In this document: piece after piece, positions 1-12,018 of the stretch
Position numbering within the stretch: position 1 is the first letter of the stretch
How the letters are laid out: each line of letters starts with the position of its first letter
Assembly: GCA_015501075.1 (NCBI GenBank)
Contig: JADNYJ010000074.1
Coordinates: 120,606 to 184,605 of the forward strand
DNA length: 64,000 nucleotides
Direction: 5' to 3'
DNA from: Gymnopilus junonius
Lineage: Eukaryota; Basidiomycota; Agaricomycetes; Agaricales; Galerinaceae
Program-made: the position numbers and the translations under genes
Notes under the pieces: generated by a model
Databases searched by the model: none
What the model saw: only the letters and a program-made list of their open reading frames with translations
Told to the model about the DNA's origin: nothing

Positions 1-1355
1 CAGACTGGAAAGAATCCAGCCAACTCGGCAGGGGACGGAAAGTGGGATACTATTTTGGTGAAAGTTCGTGCTGCTCAAGCTTTTCAAATGAGCATTGCTA
101 AAAAGCGTGTATCTGCCTAGTTCTCCTAGAAGACCAGAGCTTTGAAGAGTCGCGCAACCCTGAGAAGTCGTGGTGGCCGCTTCCACATACCTGGCGGCAC
201 CTTGGGAATGTAAGCTTTGAATGGTCTGAATGGCACGAAGAAATTTTTATGGCTCGCTTCATAGCACTAGAAAGCATGGGTAAGCACTTGTTCTCAGCCA
301 TTTAAAGAGATTAGAGCATATAACTTGACGTTGATCTGAACTTCTCGTTTGAAACTAATTTAGGTATGGGTCCACTGGCAAGTGCCGCGTCGCAGCCTTA
401 CCCTCAGCCGATGCCCCTAAAGGAATGGTTGGCACACATTAAAAAAAGGATGGAGAAGATGATCTCAATTAGAAGGCGTTTCGTATCTCAATTTTTGAGC
501 GCAGCAATTGGCGTTGAAGCTCCGAAGACGAAAGTCAGGAAGACCGGCTCAACAGTGGGAAAGCAAAAACAGACGATGTTGTGGTCAGACAATCAGACAA
601 TTGTTTACAGTAATAGCCAACTGTGTCCAACTTAGGTCTACTTGAGGTTCTCGATAGCACGGTATTCCTATTCAATGTGCCAATGAAATGGTTCAGAACT
701 GTCAGAATATCTTTTGACGGCGCACTGACCTAAATTTAGCACTACATTACATCAGCAACCGTGTTGGAACTGACTTCAGTCCACGACCACGACCTCCTCA
801 TCAACATTCCTCATCTTTCGTGCACCAAACCATCAAGATTTGACCGATATTTGACATAAGTTATCGAGGGCAACGATTTCGGGAAGGGGAAATTAGGATC
901 AAGGGGCATTGGCCGTGCTCATTGCAACCGTGTTGTAACAGGGGGTCGAGGACAGGTGCGTGCCAGGATGTCTACAGACAATGATGAAGTCTAAAATTTG
1001 ACAAGGACAGGCTCAAATCTATTACTTCGGGCATCCAAAATCCCAGTTCGTTACAAGGCCTAAAAATACCTCGTTTTTTAAAGTGAGTCCTGCCACGAGT
1101 TGATGCGCTTATGAATTGCCCTGAAACGAACCTGTCGTCGATTCTATTTTCCAGAATATTGCATTTCTATGGTCGAATTTGCCCATGTTTGAAGTTTCGC
1201 CTCGTTCCATCTCGTAACCTCAAGTCCTGGAAGGGAACCATACCTGCAATCCATCGTGATACCAATTCTCTGGATTTGTAAACTATTGTGCATTCTTCAA
1301 CGCAACGACCCCTTATTAACAAGGCAGATTCAGCCCCACGACCACCACGACCACG
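1..1355. other. Intergenic/upstream region
   Basis: No convincing gene is visible. The open frames are short (67-89 codons), have no recognisable domain and no coherent splice partners. The last few hundred bases probably hold the promoter and 5' leader of the TLD-domain gene that starts at 1356. Confidence 0.5.
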
Positions 1356-4300
1356 ATGACCGACGTATCACATAAATCTCCTTTCGATGACGTCGCCTTC
1401 CTCGACCCATTACAATCTCAGCCTGCCATACAAACTGCGACTCTGACACCAACGGCTCTGACACCGACCCCTTCCCAATATCCAGTATCCAATGCTCATG
1501 AACAACAGCCCTCATACCTGGGCCCCTCTTTCCAATCCCTTTCAACAAACAAGGCGCCCTCTACACCAGCCTCAAAAAGCAAGCAGAATGCCGATACGTT
1601 TGCTTCGCTTGTCGCCGACCAGGAACACAGCCTGTTTGATCAGGCCTCACGCCTAAACTCGCACACGAATGCGTCCCCCCTGCCACACCGGCGGACAGAG
1701 AGTATTAGTTCGCAGCAGAGTGATTTCGGAGCATTCGTTTCTGTGCCCTCTTCTGAAGATCCCCTATCAGCCGATTTATGGGATTTCGATGAGCAACAGC
1801 CACAGCTACCCGTTGCCGAAACCCCCACTACCGCAACACCTGCGGGTTTCGACCAGGCTCGCCAGGCTGTCGCCGATGACGATGACCATAATCCAGGCAC
1901 GCATTCACAACCCGTATCTGCATTACTACCTCCACCAAGACCATCATCCCAATCTTCCTCCTCAGTATCCATAAACACGTTCTCCAGCTCCTCTCAGAAT
2001 AATTCGACATTGTCCTTCTTCGATCAGTTTGCACAGAATGCAAAAGAACGATCCCAGGCTAGGAGTAGTCATCTCCTCGACGAATTGTTCCTCCATCAAG
2101 ACGACCCCTTATACTTCGTGAAGGATCAAAAGCCAGCAGACAAACCCGATGAGAAGCCCAACGAGCTGGGCTCAGCCACAGCCCCTCCTGCTATTTTACC
2201 TCCCTCACTTCTCTCGCCTCCTCTGATTCCACTGCCAACCTCAACGTTGCCATCACCTCTCGCCTCACCGGGTGCCATTGCTTCATCTGCACCCGTGTTA
2301 TCACCGTCGCTAGCGGTAGTGTCACCACAGCCACAGCAGAAGCATCCACATTCCTTGCTCGACGTTGACCTCAATGATGAGCTCGACCACGATTACTTCC
2401 GCGTATCTCAGTCAGATGCGCATGTACCTCACAAGCAATTCACGTTATCTCCACATTTACGGTCTCCACCTACGCGTTCTTCCTCTATTTCTGTCCCTGT
2501 GCCGACAGTGGCTCCTCCAGTAGCATCATCAGAAGGAGCTGTGAGCTCACAGCCTCACTCCCCGCCGGCTGCTGTGTCGTATGTCGTATCTCATCATTTG
2601 GCAACATCACCGCTGGCTTCCTCTGCGGTTGACCATCCACATTTGAACAACCACCACACGAACGGCTCAGAGGATGGGGGCATTCCTAAATTGACGTCGC
2701 GGTCCTCGTTTAATCTCCCTGGAAAGTGGATGTCGACTTTACTTCGGAGTGCGCCATCGCCCGGCGATGTGGCTGCGAAGATATTACCTGCCAGCCCCTC
2801 CATTGAATCGGTTTTTGGAGCAGGATCAAGGACAGCCGGCGAGATCAGTACTTCACCCTCATCCTCCACCAGCCCTCTTCCTCAAGTATCAGTGTCAGCA
2901 ATGACTTCCCCCCTTCCGAGCCAGGAACCAACACTTCATAGGCGGAGCTCGACATCACCGTCACGTCGGCGCATACCTCGCCAACCCTCATTTACTCACT
3001 CAAACCCATTTACTCCTCCAGCCCCGACTGCTTCTGTCGTTCACGGAGCATCACCGTTTGCTCCACATGTTTATATACCACCAACCGGGGCACCAGGTTT
3101 TAAAGGCGAGCAATACACGTGGGATAAAGGCTATTCTGAGGAGCTGGAGGCGGAGAGGGAAAAAGAACTGGGTGGGAAGGACGTCAAGCCTGGACCTCAG
3201 GTCAATGTTAAAGCGCAAACGCTTCCTGTTGTTGGCAAGGAGAATGAGCCTGAAGATGGTGCTGGTCGTGGTTCCTCGGCTCTTGGTTCCAAGGCAGGTT
3301 GGGGCAGTGGGTTTGGGTTCTCATTCGGTACTATCAGAGGTGGTGGTAACGGAAAGGGCAAGCTCGCTGCTTCGGGATCAGGTTCGGGTCTTAGACCCTC
3401 CAATTCCTTTATATCTTCAAATGGAAGTGTGAAAGCCCCTTCTATCCACTCAGCTGGGTCGGGTTCCGATAGCTCCTCCTTCATCGCTAACGAGAGGGGC
3501 GTTAGCAGTCCTCCTGAGATGAAACATTCAGAAGAGTTAACTAGCGAGCGGACAGGGCGAAAGAGGAGGGATGAGAGTGAGAGTGAGAACATAGGAAGCG
3601 AAAGAGATGGGATTGGGGCGTTCATTGAACGGAAGAGTGGAAATATAGAACTTGTGGGCAGGAGGGCGGCCACAACACCTGTGGTGACATCTGAACTGGC
3701 AAACATGGTAACGTCCTTTCCTTTCCTTCACTACCTTCCCTGCTGACGCTATAACTAGATCCGCTCTTATTTGCCTGCCCTGTCGCGTCTGCCTCGTTCA
3801 TGGACACTCATATACTCACTAGACCAAGACGGTATATCGCTTAACACACTTTATACACGGTGCGAAGCCCATGCGACGCGTCGACCTGCACCTGGAGAGG
3901 TTTTATCCAATAACACTGCTATGCTGGTCGCGGTGCGTGATGCTGATGGTGGTATCTTCGGAGCATGGGTGGCGGAGGGCGTAAGGTTGAACAAGGGAAA
4001 GGGGTATTTTGGAGGTGGCGAATCGTAAGTTCATCCCATATTTTGGATTTCCACCCGCCCACGTTAAATCCCGTCTGGTCTTTCCTTGACGTGATGCTAA
4101 CCTCAATTTCCGCCCACCAGGTTTTTATGGAAATACCGTGACGGCGTCCTGAAAGTGTTCAAATGTACCGGAAAGAACAACTACATCGCACTTTGTGTAC
4201 CCGAGTCCATTTCATTTGGTGGCGGGTAAGTTTGTTTCTGGCTGGCGATATTTCCTTGCGCCGCAACTAACTAACATGATGATTTACAGAGATGGACATT

Positions 4301-4452
4301 ACGGTCTCTATCTTGATGAATCTCTATTCGACGGTTCCTCGGCACCATGTCCCACTTTCAACAACGAACCGTTGTGTTCGCCTGGACCGAGAAAGGGTGC
4401 TTCTGTCGCTTTCGAATGCGTGGGGCTGGAGGTTTGGGGCATGGGACCATGA
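1356..4452 (+). CDS. OXR1: TLD-domain protein, OXR1 (oxidation resistance) family
   Basis: Four exons (1356-3707, 3759-4024, 4121-4225, 4290-4452) join to 962 codons with canonical GT-AG introns. The first about 780 residues are low-complexity, rich in Ser, Pro and Gln. The last about 180 residues form a TLD domain: it begins MIRSYLPALSRLPRSWTLIY, continues with GGIFGAWVAEG and FLWKYRDGVLKVFKCTGKN, and ends with the typical GGGDGHYGLYLDESL and a short FECVGLEVWGMGP tail. TLD proteins of the OXR1 group protect against oxidative damage and bind the vacuolar H+-ATPase; that role is known for the family and inferred here. The disordered N-terminus is much longer than in yeast Oxr1. The start is the first ATG of a long uninterrupted exon, and no in-frame ATG lies close upstream. 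Confidence 0.9.
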
Positions 4453-5078
4453 AAAACAATCACGCAGCACTCTTTTGACTTGGCACTCACATGCATCAGT
4501 TGCATTGTAGAATCGTTGGCGAGTACCCTGCTTTACAAATTCATTTCCAGACAAGGACCAAACGCAAATATTGTTTATAGTGTTCTAATATCCCATTGTA
4601 TTTTTACATCTCATTTACCTTCAAGTCGCAATCTGATTCATCAATAATGTATATTATAAATATTTGAATCTTTGGTCGGATCTATCAATCTTCGACACTC
4701 AGCAGTATCACGTACTGAGCGCCGACAGGGGTTGGTCACCTGATCACCATTTCTTAGTCATCATTTCTCACAAATTTAAGTGGGTGTCATCATTGTATCA
4801 TCAGCATTTACGAATTCAGTTCTAGTCTTGTTCTAGTCGAAATGCATTGTACAATTCTACAATCCAAGAATCCAACTGTTTTCTCGACTCTATAAGGGCC
4901 TGGACTTGGACTGAATGGGACTTTGTCCTCGCGCATTCAGGAGCCTGAATTTGGTTGGTATGTATCTAAATCGCTACTGATGACATCCTGAGACAGTGGG
5001 TCTTGCGAAACCCGCTTTTCCTTTAAACTGGAGGGGCTACCGGTGCGGTCGCTTCCAAAACCACTCTTCTCGTTCCTC
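4453..5078. other. Intergenic region
   Basis: 3' flank of the TLD gene and upstream region of the next gene on the same strand. It is AT-rich with no supported ORF. I see no repeat or RNA gene in it. Confidence 0.5.
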
Positions 5079-6630
5079 ATGTCGAACGACCACTCCCGCA
5101 AAACCAGGACAGGCTCTTTTCGGTTTTCCGAAGATACGAATTTTGAAAAGCGCTCCACCGCGGAGCGTCACTCTTTCCTTGCCCAGGAGCCAGCTGGTGA
5201 TTCAGATGACCTTACGCCCTCACAGAGTCAGGACTCAGGTTTGTCTATTGAATGATACTTTTCCCTCTTTGCTCGACGAGCTAATTTCAATAAAGGGCCT
5301 CCCGAATCAGGCAAAGAGTTAAAGTCGTCGCCTATACCTTTTACTTACCCTTCCGGTTCCGGGAAGGCAATTGGAGAGGAACATCCCGACGACAATGATC
5401 ATAACATGCGTGCTGCAGCGGAACGTATCTTTCACGACATTGAACTCGGAACATCTTTCGGTGCGTTGTCATCCTACTTCTTAGTACCATTAATCTCACA
5501 AGGATTTGTCGTCCCACAAGATGCTCGAGCCAAGGTTCTCAGTGAGCAACAAAGAAAACGTACTCTTCGGACCCGCCGCACTCAATCTATGGCAGCCGTG
5601 GACGCCCCTCATTACAAAGTACCCGGTGTGCCAATCAAGCCTGCTAGTATGAGATCTAGCATCCCGCCGACCTCTGAAAGATATCACCGTGTCTCTCCGG
5701 AGTATGATCTTCATGGAGATCGAATCAATTACGAGGAGTGGATGTTCGAAGACGACCTCTCAGTAGAGAGCGACGCATCAGCCCGGGCGAAAGCAGAGAA
5801 TAGCGACGCTTCAAGCTTTTCGGAGGGTGCTTGGGCCCTTCCCAGTCACGCTCGTGGTGATAACACGGCTTATGATGTAGAGCGCGTCGAGCTAAGTGAA
5901 ACAGGTCCACGTAGTGTCCCTACTGGCATGTATCGATTGATGTCTCAGAGGTTGAAAGACGACCGTGTACCAGTAGTAGCTGGTGAGTATTTCCTACCAT
6001 GGTTCGGATGTACGTTCAGACAGTTATGAACAGGTCAACCCACGGGATACCACTCTGGCTCAAGCTTCGACTCTGGTAACGGGGGCGCGCAACTTTTGTT
6101 CTCTGAGTCTTGCAGCAATCAAGCCATGCGGGGCTCTGAGGTCCCTTCTGAAGTGCCAACCAGCGATCAAGAACTAAGTCGTATGTCAAACCTATTCTTC
6201 TCGAGAGTCGATGACTCAGATCTCTATAGTCGGAGGCCGTTGTCCTGAGGAAATCAGAGAGAGGCCCATTTTTGAAGGCGGACAAGCCAGCGCTGCGGGG
6301 AAGTATGAAGCTGTCTTCGAACCTGTCGTCGGTCCCGAACCCCAGCAAGAGAGGGGGAACCTTCCAATGACAGAATCATCAAGGCCAACGTCGATGGGCA
6401 AGTACGAGGCGACCTACCGCGAACCGACCCCCACGGCTGTCGAAGGGTCGGCGAAGGCCTTGCAAGAGAAGAAAATCACTGAAGCAAGGGTTCTAGGCAA
6501 ACCCATCATCGAGCAGGAGGTACGTGTTATAACTCCGAATCTCGATGAAAGCCGAAATCCTTATTGACAGCGCACCAAGGGAATGGAGGAGAACAAAAGA
6601 GAAGCAAGTAAAGACGCAGGCATCAACTAA
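5079..6630 (+). CDS. Hypothetical protein, 427 aa, with repeated GKYEA motif
   Basis: Six exons (5079-5238, 5296-5460, 5521-5982, 6034-6180, 6230-6519, 6571-6630) join without a stop to 428 codons, which supports the model. I do not recognise the family. The protein is hydrophilic and probably mostly disordered, with acidic and Ser-rich stretches (for example INYEEWMFEDDLSVESDAS). There is no signal peptide or membrane segment once the 60-nt intron 5461-5520 is removed; read through, that intron would add an out-of-character hydrophobic stretch. Near the C-terminus a short motif occurs twice, AAGKYEAVFEP and SMGKYEATYREP, about 35 residues apart. Introns are 47-60 nt, typical of the window. 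Function unknown. Confidence 0.7.
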
Positions 6631-7725
6631 AGACGCAACAAAACGAGTGATTTTCTCAGATCACCGAGGTTCTAACGCTTCATAAATTGTAATTGTAACT
6701 TTGTAATTTTAAGCACCTTCGAATTTCATATTTTCACCTTCATTTATGCCGGATTATTATTGTAGTTGCATTACGCTTTCTAAAAGTTGTAACCATGACT
6801 AGATCTAAAAATAACCGGTTGTGCGCCGCACTAGACCTTCCTAGTTCGTACCATCAACCTGCCGAGAAATATCCCACTAAAGTCCAGGATAGCCTGGTCC
6901 TCGATAAAGCGGCTTCACTTTTTTGGAGAAAGTGGAGACTCACACGAAACCCTATCGACCGCACATCGGAAAGCTACATGCCCCCGCATCGTTCCGGAAG
7001 GGAAGCAAGCGGCGAGGGCACGCGACGCGGCGTCGGCGTTGGCAAACATTTGACTGCTTGAAAGATGTTATCATGTGGGCTAGGTGGCCCCTCGTTGAAA
7101 TATAGTGTACACATCGATCAGGCTTCTGTCTTTCTAAGTAGAAAGAAGCAACTAATATCCAAATGCCTAAAATTAAAATCGTTCGGGATGTACCTTCACC
7201 TATCACCGGCGTTTTCCTGGAGTTAACGGCAGGAAAAGAGACGCGAAGACTCAATAAGATTAATAAACGACGTGCCTAGCATACATTGTTAAAAAAGAGT
7301 CGTCTTGTTGACATCAGATATTTACAAGGCAGTCAGATATGATAAAACCTGGATTGTCAGACCCAAATTGCAATCGAATTATGGAAGGCGATAAGCACCA
7401 CGAGAATGTTCGAAGGTAAACAAGGTTTCAATCCTCGACATGGCCATAGTGCTGACTTTGGCACCAAATTGGACCCATCTCAAGCAAAAAGGTAAAAATA
7501 GAACTACTCCTTGCCGGTCAACGGACGCAGGTATAATATCGGAAGGAAAGAAGTCCAAATCATCGGCGATACAATGGTTGAAGATGCGGTTACTTCCTGT
7601 AAAGCACATTTGAGAGTCGCGTTCAAAGCTGAATTGATATTGCATAACGGCGAGAAGTAATCGACTCTTCGTCAAAAGGCAGGTGCGAACAACAACAGAA
7701 GACTTCCCAGGTAGACAGAGCGGTT
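6631..7725. other. Intergenic region between convergent genes
   Basis: Lies between the stop of the + strand hypothetical gene and the stop of DML1 on the - strand, so it should hold two 3' ends. The open frames present (60-100 codons on both strands) have no recognisable domain and no splice-consistent extension. Confidence 0.5.
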
Positions 7726-9761
7726 CTATGACCCGGAAAATTCTTCAGTTTCTGCAGAAGAATTATCGTGCATGGTCCAGAGATCGTTGACTAATTCCGT
7801 CAAGTCATCCATGGGGATATCGATGGATGCAATGATGTTGTCGCGGCGTTTAACACAATCCTCAACGAATGAGGCATACTGTTCCAGGACTTTAGTGGTA
7901 TTTCCTGTGGCAGACATCGAAGAATACGATTGAACAGTCGGACGAGCAGAAGGACCTGACGTTATTGGCAACGAAATTTCTTTAAGATATTCACCAACGA
8001 GTTCCTCAGCTTGCGGAAATGTATCGACCAGAGGATACGGAAGGGCGTGGATGCTAGAGAAGCGAGAGAGATCAAAACCTGGGATTAGATAACATATAAA
8101 CCCACCTGACTTGCAGAGTAGGAAAAGTTGGGTCGTTGAGATTGAGACAACCAGTTGTTATAATCTTGTATATGCAAAGAAGAGAAGCCACGAGTGATGT
8201 CGAGTCGAGCATATTGATTTGAAAGCTGACGGACGAAACGCGATTAAATAGCCAATTTTCATTAGGATTTGCTTACCGTACTGGAAAAGTCGACGAAAAA
8301 TTGGCTAGCTTGTTAACGAAATTAGGAGACGCCGTAATGGAAAAATCCCATGCAGTTCCGCAAAAGGAGACGTGCCGCGCCATTTCAGCAGCGCCGACAC
8401 AGATGCAATATCTTGATGGTTTGGGTTTAATCTATAGTCAATGATGGTTAATGGAGCCGAAATATCAAGAAGAAATTTAAACAGAACCGGAACGGAAGTG
8501 TGCATGTCTCGATATGAGCGGAGAGAATCGCGGCTTGGTGATAGATACTACTAGACTGTATTCAAGAATGAATAAGACACCTGGCCAAAAACTGAGCTGA
8601 CGAACAGGGAAATTTAGGGGCGACGCCCAGACGGAGCCAGGCCAAAGGGCTGGGTGCTCCATGGGAATGTTCAAAGAAGAAAGCTCGTTGAGGGTACGTA
8701 AGTACAGTGCCTCATTCACGATTCGTTTTGCACGTTTAACCTCGAATAATCAGTTTGACAAAAATAACTAATGGGAACAGTTACTCACTTCATCCCAATC
8801 ATATTTAGAGGACAAAGCACCTGACAATAGGGGGAAGGTGAACGAAGGCAGTTTTTGATATTCATCCCTGAAATATGCGAGGAAAGAACTCATGAAGCCC
8901 CCAAAGGTATCGGTATCATTCATTAGTTGGATTCCCTAAAGAGATCGTAAGGAGTGCATAAGGTTCTATCGTTCAAAATTTACCTGCATATGATCACACT
9001 CTTCAACCAGTAGTCGAAGATCACCTTCCATTAATTCTGATCCCTGAAATGGTCAGTTATGCCGAGCAATATGGATGGCGGAGAATAACCTCGTTAAAGC
9101 GCGTAAATAACTCCTGTCCTTGATTCCAATCCAGACTCGTGGTTTCCCAATCAGGAACGTCTGGGAGCTGCTGGAGAGACTTGGGGAGGTAATAAAGGCG
9201 ATTGAAATCCGACCAGTAACGAACATCCCCGATTCCTTTGCTTGGAGTAGTACGTACTTCTTCTTCGTCTTCAAGTTGCTTGTGATAGCTGCTTTTGGTG
9301 ATCGGGCTCTGTCGGTACTCGACAGAGTGGCCACCCCTAAATTGACCAATCAGAGATATACAGTACAATAAGACACAGAATCATACCAAAGGGGCAGATT
9401 ACTTTGATCTTCATCTGCTGCTATTGCTCCGAGGGCGTTTGCCTTCCCCAAAGTACCGAAATTGGCTACCGAAAGGCTAAACATATCACTTGTTACGACA
9501 ATCTACGGACCCACATTTCCTGTCAAATAGTAGCAGACGAGGAGACAATGTGGCTCTTCCCTATGAAACGTTAGTACGCGTGACGTAGAGGATGATTACT
9601 CTACATGCCTCTGCATCTATGGTCTCAGAGAACGAAATGTTGGATGCGATTTCGGAGACTTGCAACTCGTCAGCCTGGAGGTAGCTTTCCTGAGTATTCC
9701 AAAAGTGAGTTCCTGTATAGTTGGAGAGTTCTCCTGCTTGTATGTATAGAATCTCTTTCAT
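7726..9761 (-). CDS. DML1: DML1/Misato family protein (mitochondrial inheritance)
   Basis: The N-terminus MKEILYIQAGELSNYTGTHF followed by WNTQESYL is the tubulin/FtsZ-like Misato segment. Spliced downstream pieces match the family in order: PRLLLFDRKSNFGTLGKANA, VEYRQSPITKSSYHKQLEDE, YWSDFNRLYYLPKSL, DLRLLVEECDHMQ, then GIQLMNDTDTFGGFMSSF and the closing FDLSRFSSIHALPYPLVDTF segment. About nine short introns are needed. Key junctions near the start are donor CAT|gtagag with acceptor gaagag|CC, then AAAT|gtgggt. Family members (yeast Dml1, animal Misato) are needed for mitochondrial distribution and morphology, and for tubulin folding in animals; that is family knowledge. Length of roughly 540 residues is near the family norm. 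The gene is followed on the same strand-pair by a convergent neighbour. The exact splice sites in 8.1-8.7 kb are less certain. Confidence 0.88.
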
Positions 9762-10821
9762 TTTGTTGGAAATCGGGAAAAGATTGGCAAATGTCGTCAA
9801 CGATAAGATGCCGGGCTGTTTGCACAGGTGAGTGTGACTTCGTGACACTGACAAATGATAGTCAGAGTAACACCACGTGATTTGCGTACAGGACTGACAT
9901 TCAACGATTTCAAACGTTCAGTCAGTGGCAATCACAACTCAATCAACGCTTCAGCGCTTTAGCCTTCGTCAATTTGGAATGTTCAGAAGGTTCAGCAGCC
10001 TTTCTCAGCAATTTTTTAGTTTCTGGAGAAAAATATGCCTATGTACAATCCGGTTTATCCGTGGAATGACCTCAAACCGAGATGCAAGAGGCAGATTAGC
10101 GGTGACACCCCTTTCTCCGAATCCGAAGTAAAGGTATCCAACCGGCGTGTAACTGTTAAAAGCTAAGAATTGCCCTGTACCAAGCTCCCACAGTCGTTGA
10201 ACGGGTTTAACGGTCCGCCTACTCTTATTAGCCAAGTGTCATTCTGATATTCAACTAAGCATAGAGCAATCGATGAATGGGCCATGTCTTCTGCGAGCTG
10301 GGAAAATTTGGATGAATTGATCGATCAGGCAGTCTTAAAATAAGCTACACCCTAGCTGTTGAATCTTGATCGGCCGTTCAACTCCTGTTGGTGTGACTGT
10401 ATCTTCAACACCATTATCGGATGATTGTCGGCAATAATGTGTGCCATTCAAGGTAAAAGGTCAAAAATATCTAACGCGCAGTCTGTCGAATCTTGTCATC
10501 GATTCCCAACCTGTCCTGCCAAGGATCACGGAGATAAGAGTCGAAAGACCTTAATTGCTTCTTTTAACCTCGACATCATTGCAGAATCTGGAGTAGGGTT
10601 TTCCGATAAACAAGCGACAAAAAACTGTATTGCTCATACGAAGGGTTTTTCAAAAATGTGTGTTCTTATCCTTGTCGATTAAATATAATACAAGCTATTA
10701 TTTTACAGCCAAGAGAAAAGAGAAAAGTCCAAGATGACTTGAAGTTAAATATGTCGACCGCCCTCACACGCGAAGTCGAAGGGAAAATAGATAAATAAAT
10801 CCCGAATCTGGCGGAGGAAGG
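9762..10821. other. Intergenic region
   Basis: Upstream of DML1 and downstream of the WOPR gene. A 76-codon frame on the minus strand (10005-10235) looks protein-like but has no recognised domain and no clear splice partners, so I do not call it. Confidence 0.45.
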
Positions 10822-11955
10822 TCACAGTACTACTTTCAATTTTTGGAGAGCACGACGGTCTTCTGATGAAAGAGGCGCGTAATAAGGAGGGCAAGCCTGA
10901 CTGCTGTGGGGATGTGGGAGATGCGGTCGCTCTCCGTAGGGGCTGAGAGAAGAAATAGGTGGTAAAGAAACTCTTGGCGCACTGGAAGATTGAGGAGACA
11001 AAGGTGGGGAGTACATCGGTGGCACAGGGGCTGAAGGTTGAGCTGAATATTTTGGAGAAGAAGGATGATCGTTCCCTGGGTGGTAGGCATCTTCATATGG
11101 TTCGCTTTCATCCGAATACGATGCAAATCTGTCCGTCCTCGTACACAGGACCTTGTTGCTGAAGAAAACCCCATTCGGGATCTGGATTTTTCGCAGATAC
11201 GGATAGTTTTCAATAACTGGGAGTCGTGTGTAGTCTTCTCCCTGAAAGTGACAATCGATGAATGACGGTATGAAAAAGAACAAAAGGCGTAGACGGACTG
11301 AGAAGTAAGCAACAACATGCCATTTTCTGGGTTCTGCAAACCCCGGAATGTTTACTGTAACTGAGTACGTCTGCTTTGTCAGGCCATCTGGCTTCGACGG
11401 TCGATCCTTCCTCCTCACTGGAGGAGGTACGACAGCATTCGGGTCAGACGCCCTTCGGGCTCTGTAGATGTACATATGTCAATTAAAAACTAGAAACATT
11501 GTGAACGTATTTACCTGCGTGCTGCTTTAGCATCTCGTTCCTCTTGTGTGGTCTCAATTTTTTCTTCGTAAAAAAGGTAATCGCCTCTCATCCTGCTCTG
11601 AGACCTGCGTATATGTCAGATGTTGTCTATAAGATTACGAATATAACTCACCACCTACGGCCATCGGTCCAGCGGAGAAGTCCCCCATCATCTTGGGCCT
11701 CCTCCCAAACGTAGACATGGCCGCTTTTAAGTTCGTCCCTTTCGCTTGCTAGGAGGCGGCGCTTTAGTAAAGGAAGAATATTGAGCCTGACGGCCTCAAG
11801 GACGACATGAGCATCATGGACGTCTCGAATGTCTGAGTGGTAGATAAATAACAGTAGAGGGATGCGTACAATAGTGCGTAGTACTCACGAAGTGAAGGGT
11901 GAGTTACAGCGCTGTCCTTGACGAGGCCGTAGGAGCGAGGGGATGAAGGATACAT
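10822..11955 (-). CDS. WOPR (Gti1/Pac2 family) transcription regulator
   Basis: Five exons join on the minus strand: start to 11889, 11832-11652, 11604 to about 11517, about 11463 to 11300, and about 11242 to 10822. The protein opens with the WOPR-A segment (LHIRDVHDAHVVLEAVRLNI, then GHVYVWEEAQDDGGLLRWTD and GRRWSQSRMRGDYLFYEEK). WOPR-B follows: SKPDGLTKQTYSVTV, RKWHVVAYFSGEDYTRLPVI, then YLRKIQIPNGVFF. The tail is Pro/Ser-rich. WOPR proteins such as Wor1, Ryp1 and Gti1 are sequence-specific DNA-binding master regulators of fungal development and morphological switching; that is family knowledge. The length of about 300 aa is short for the family. An alternative in-frame start lies at 12018; I chose 11955 because it begins directly before the conserved part, but either is possible. 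Confidence 0.85.
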
Positions 11956-12018
11956 GACGTCGGTCTGTGGTTCTGCAGCCCTTGAACGACTCTGGTTTAT
12001 ATACTTCAAATCAATCAT

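Noticed and set aside
366..635. 89-codon plus-strand frame near the left edge
   Set aside because: Could be the end of a gene but shows no conserved motif and no splice partner to the left edge.
3197..3706. 169-codon minus-strand frame
   Set aside because: Antisense shadow of the Ser/Pro-rich part of the TLD gene.
10005..10235. 76-codon minus-strand frame (VKPVQRLWELGTG...)
   Set aside because: Protein-like in places, but no partner exons or family were found; might be a gene relic.
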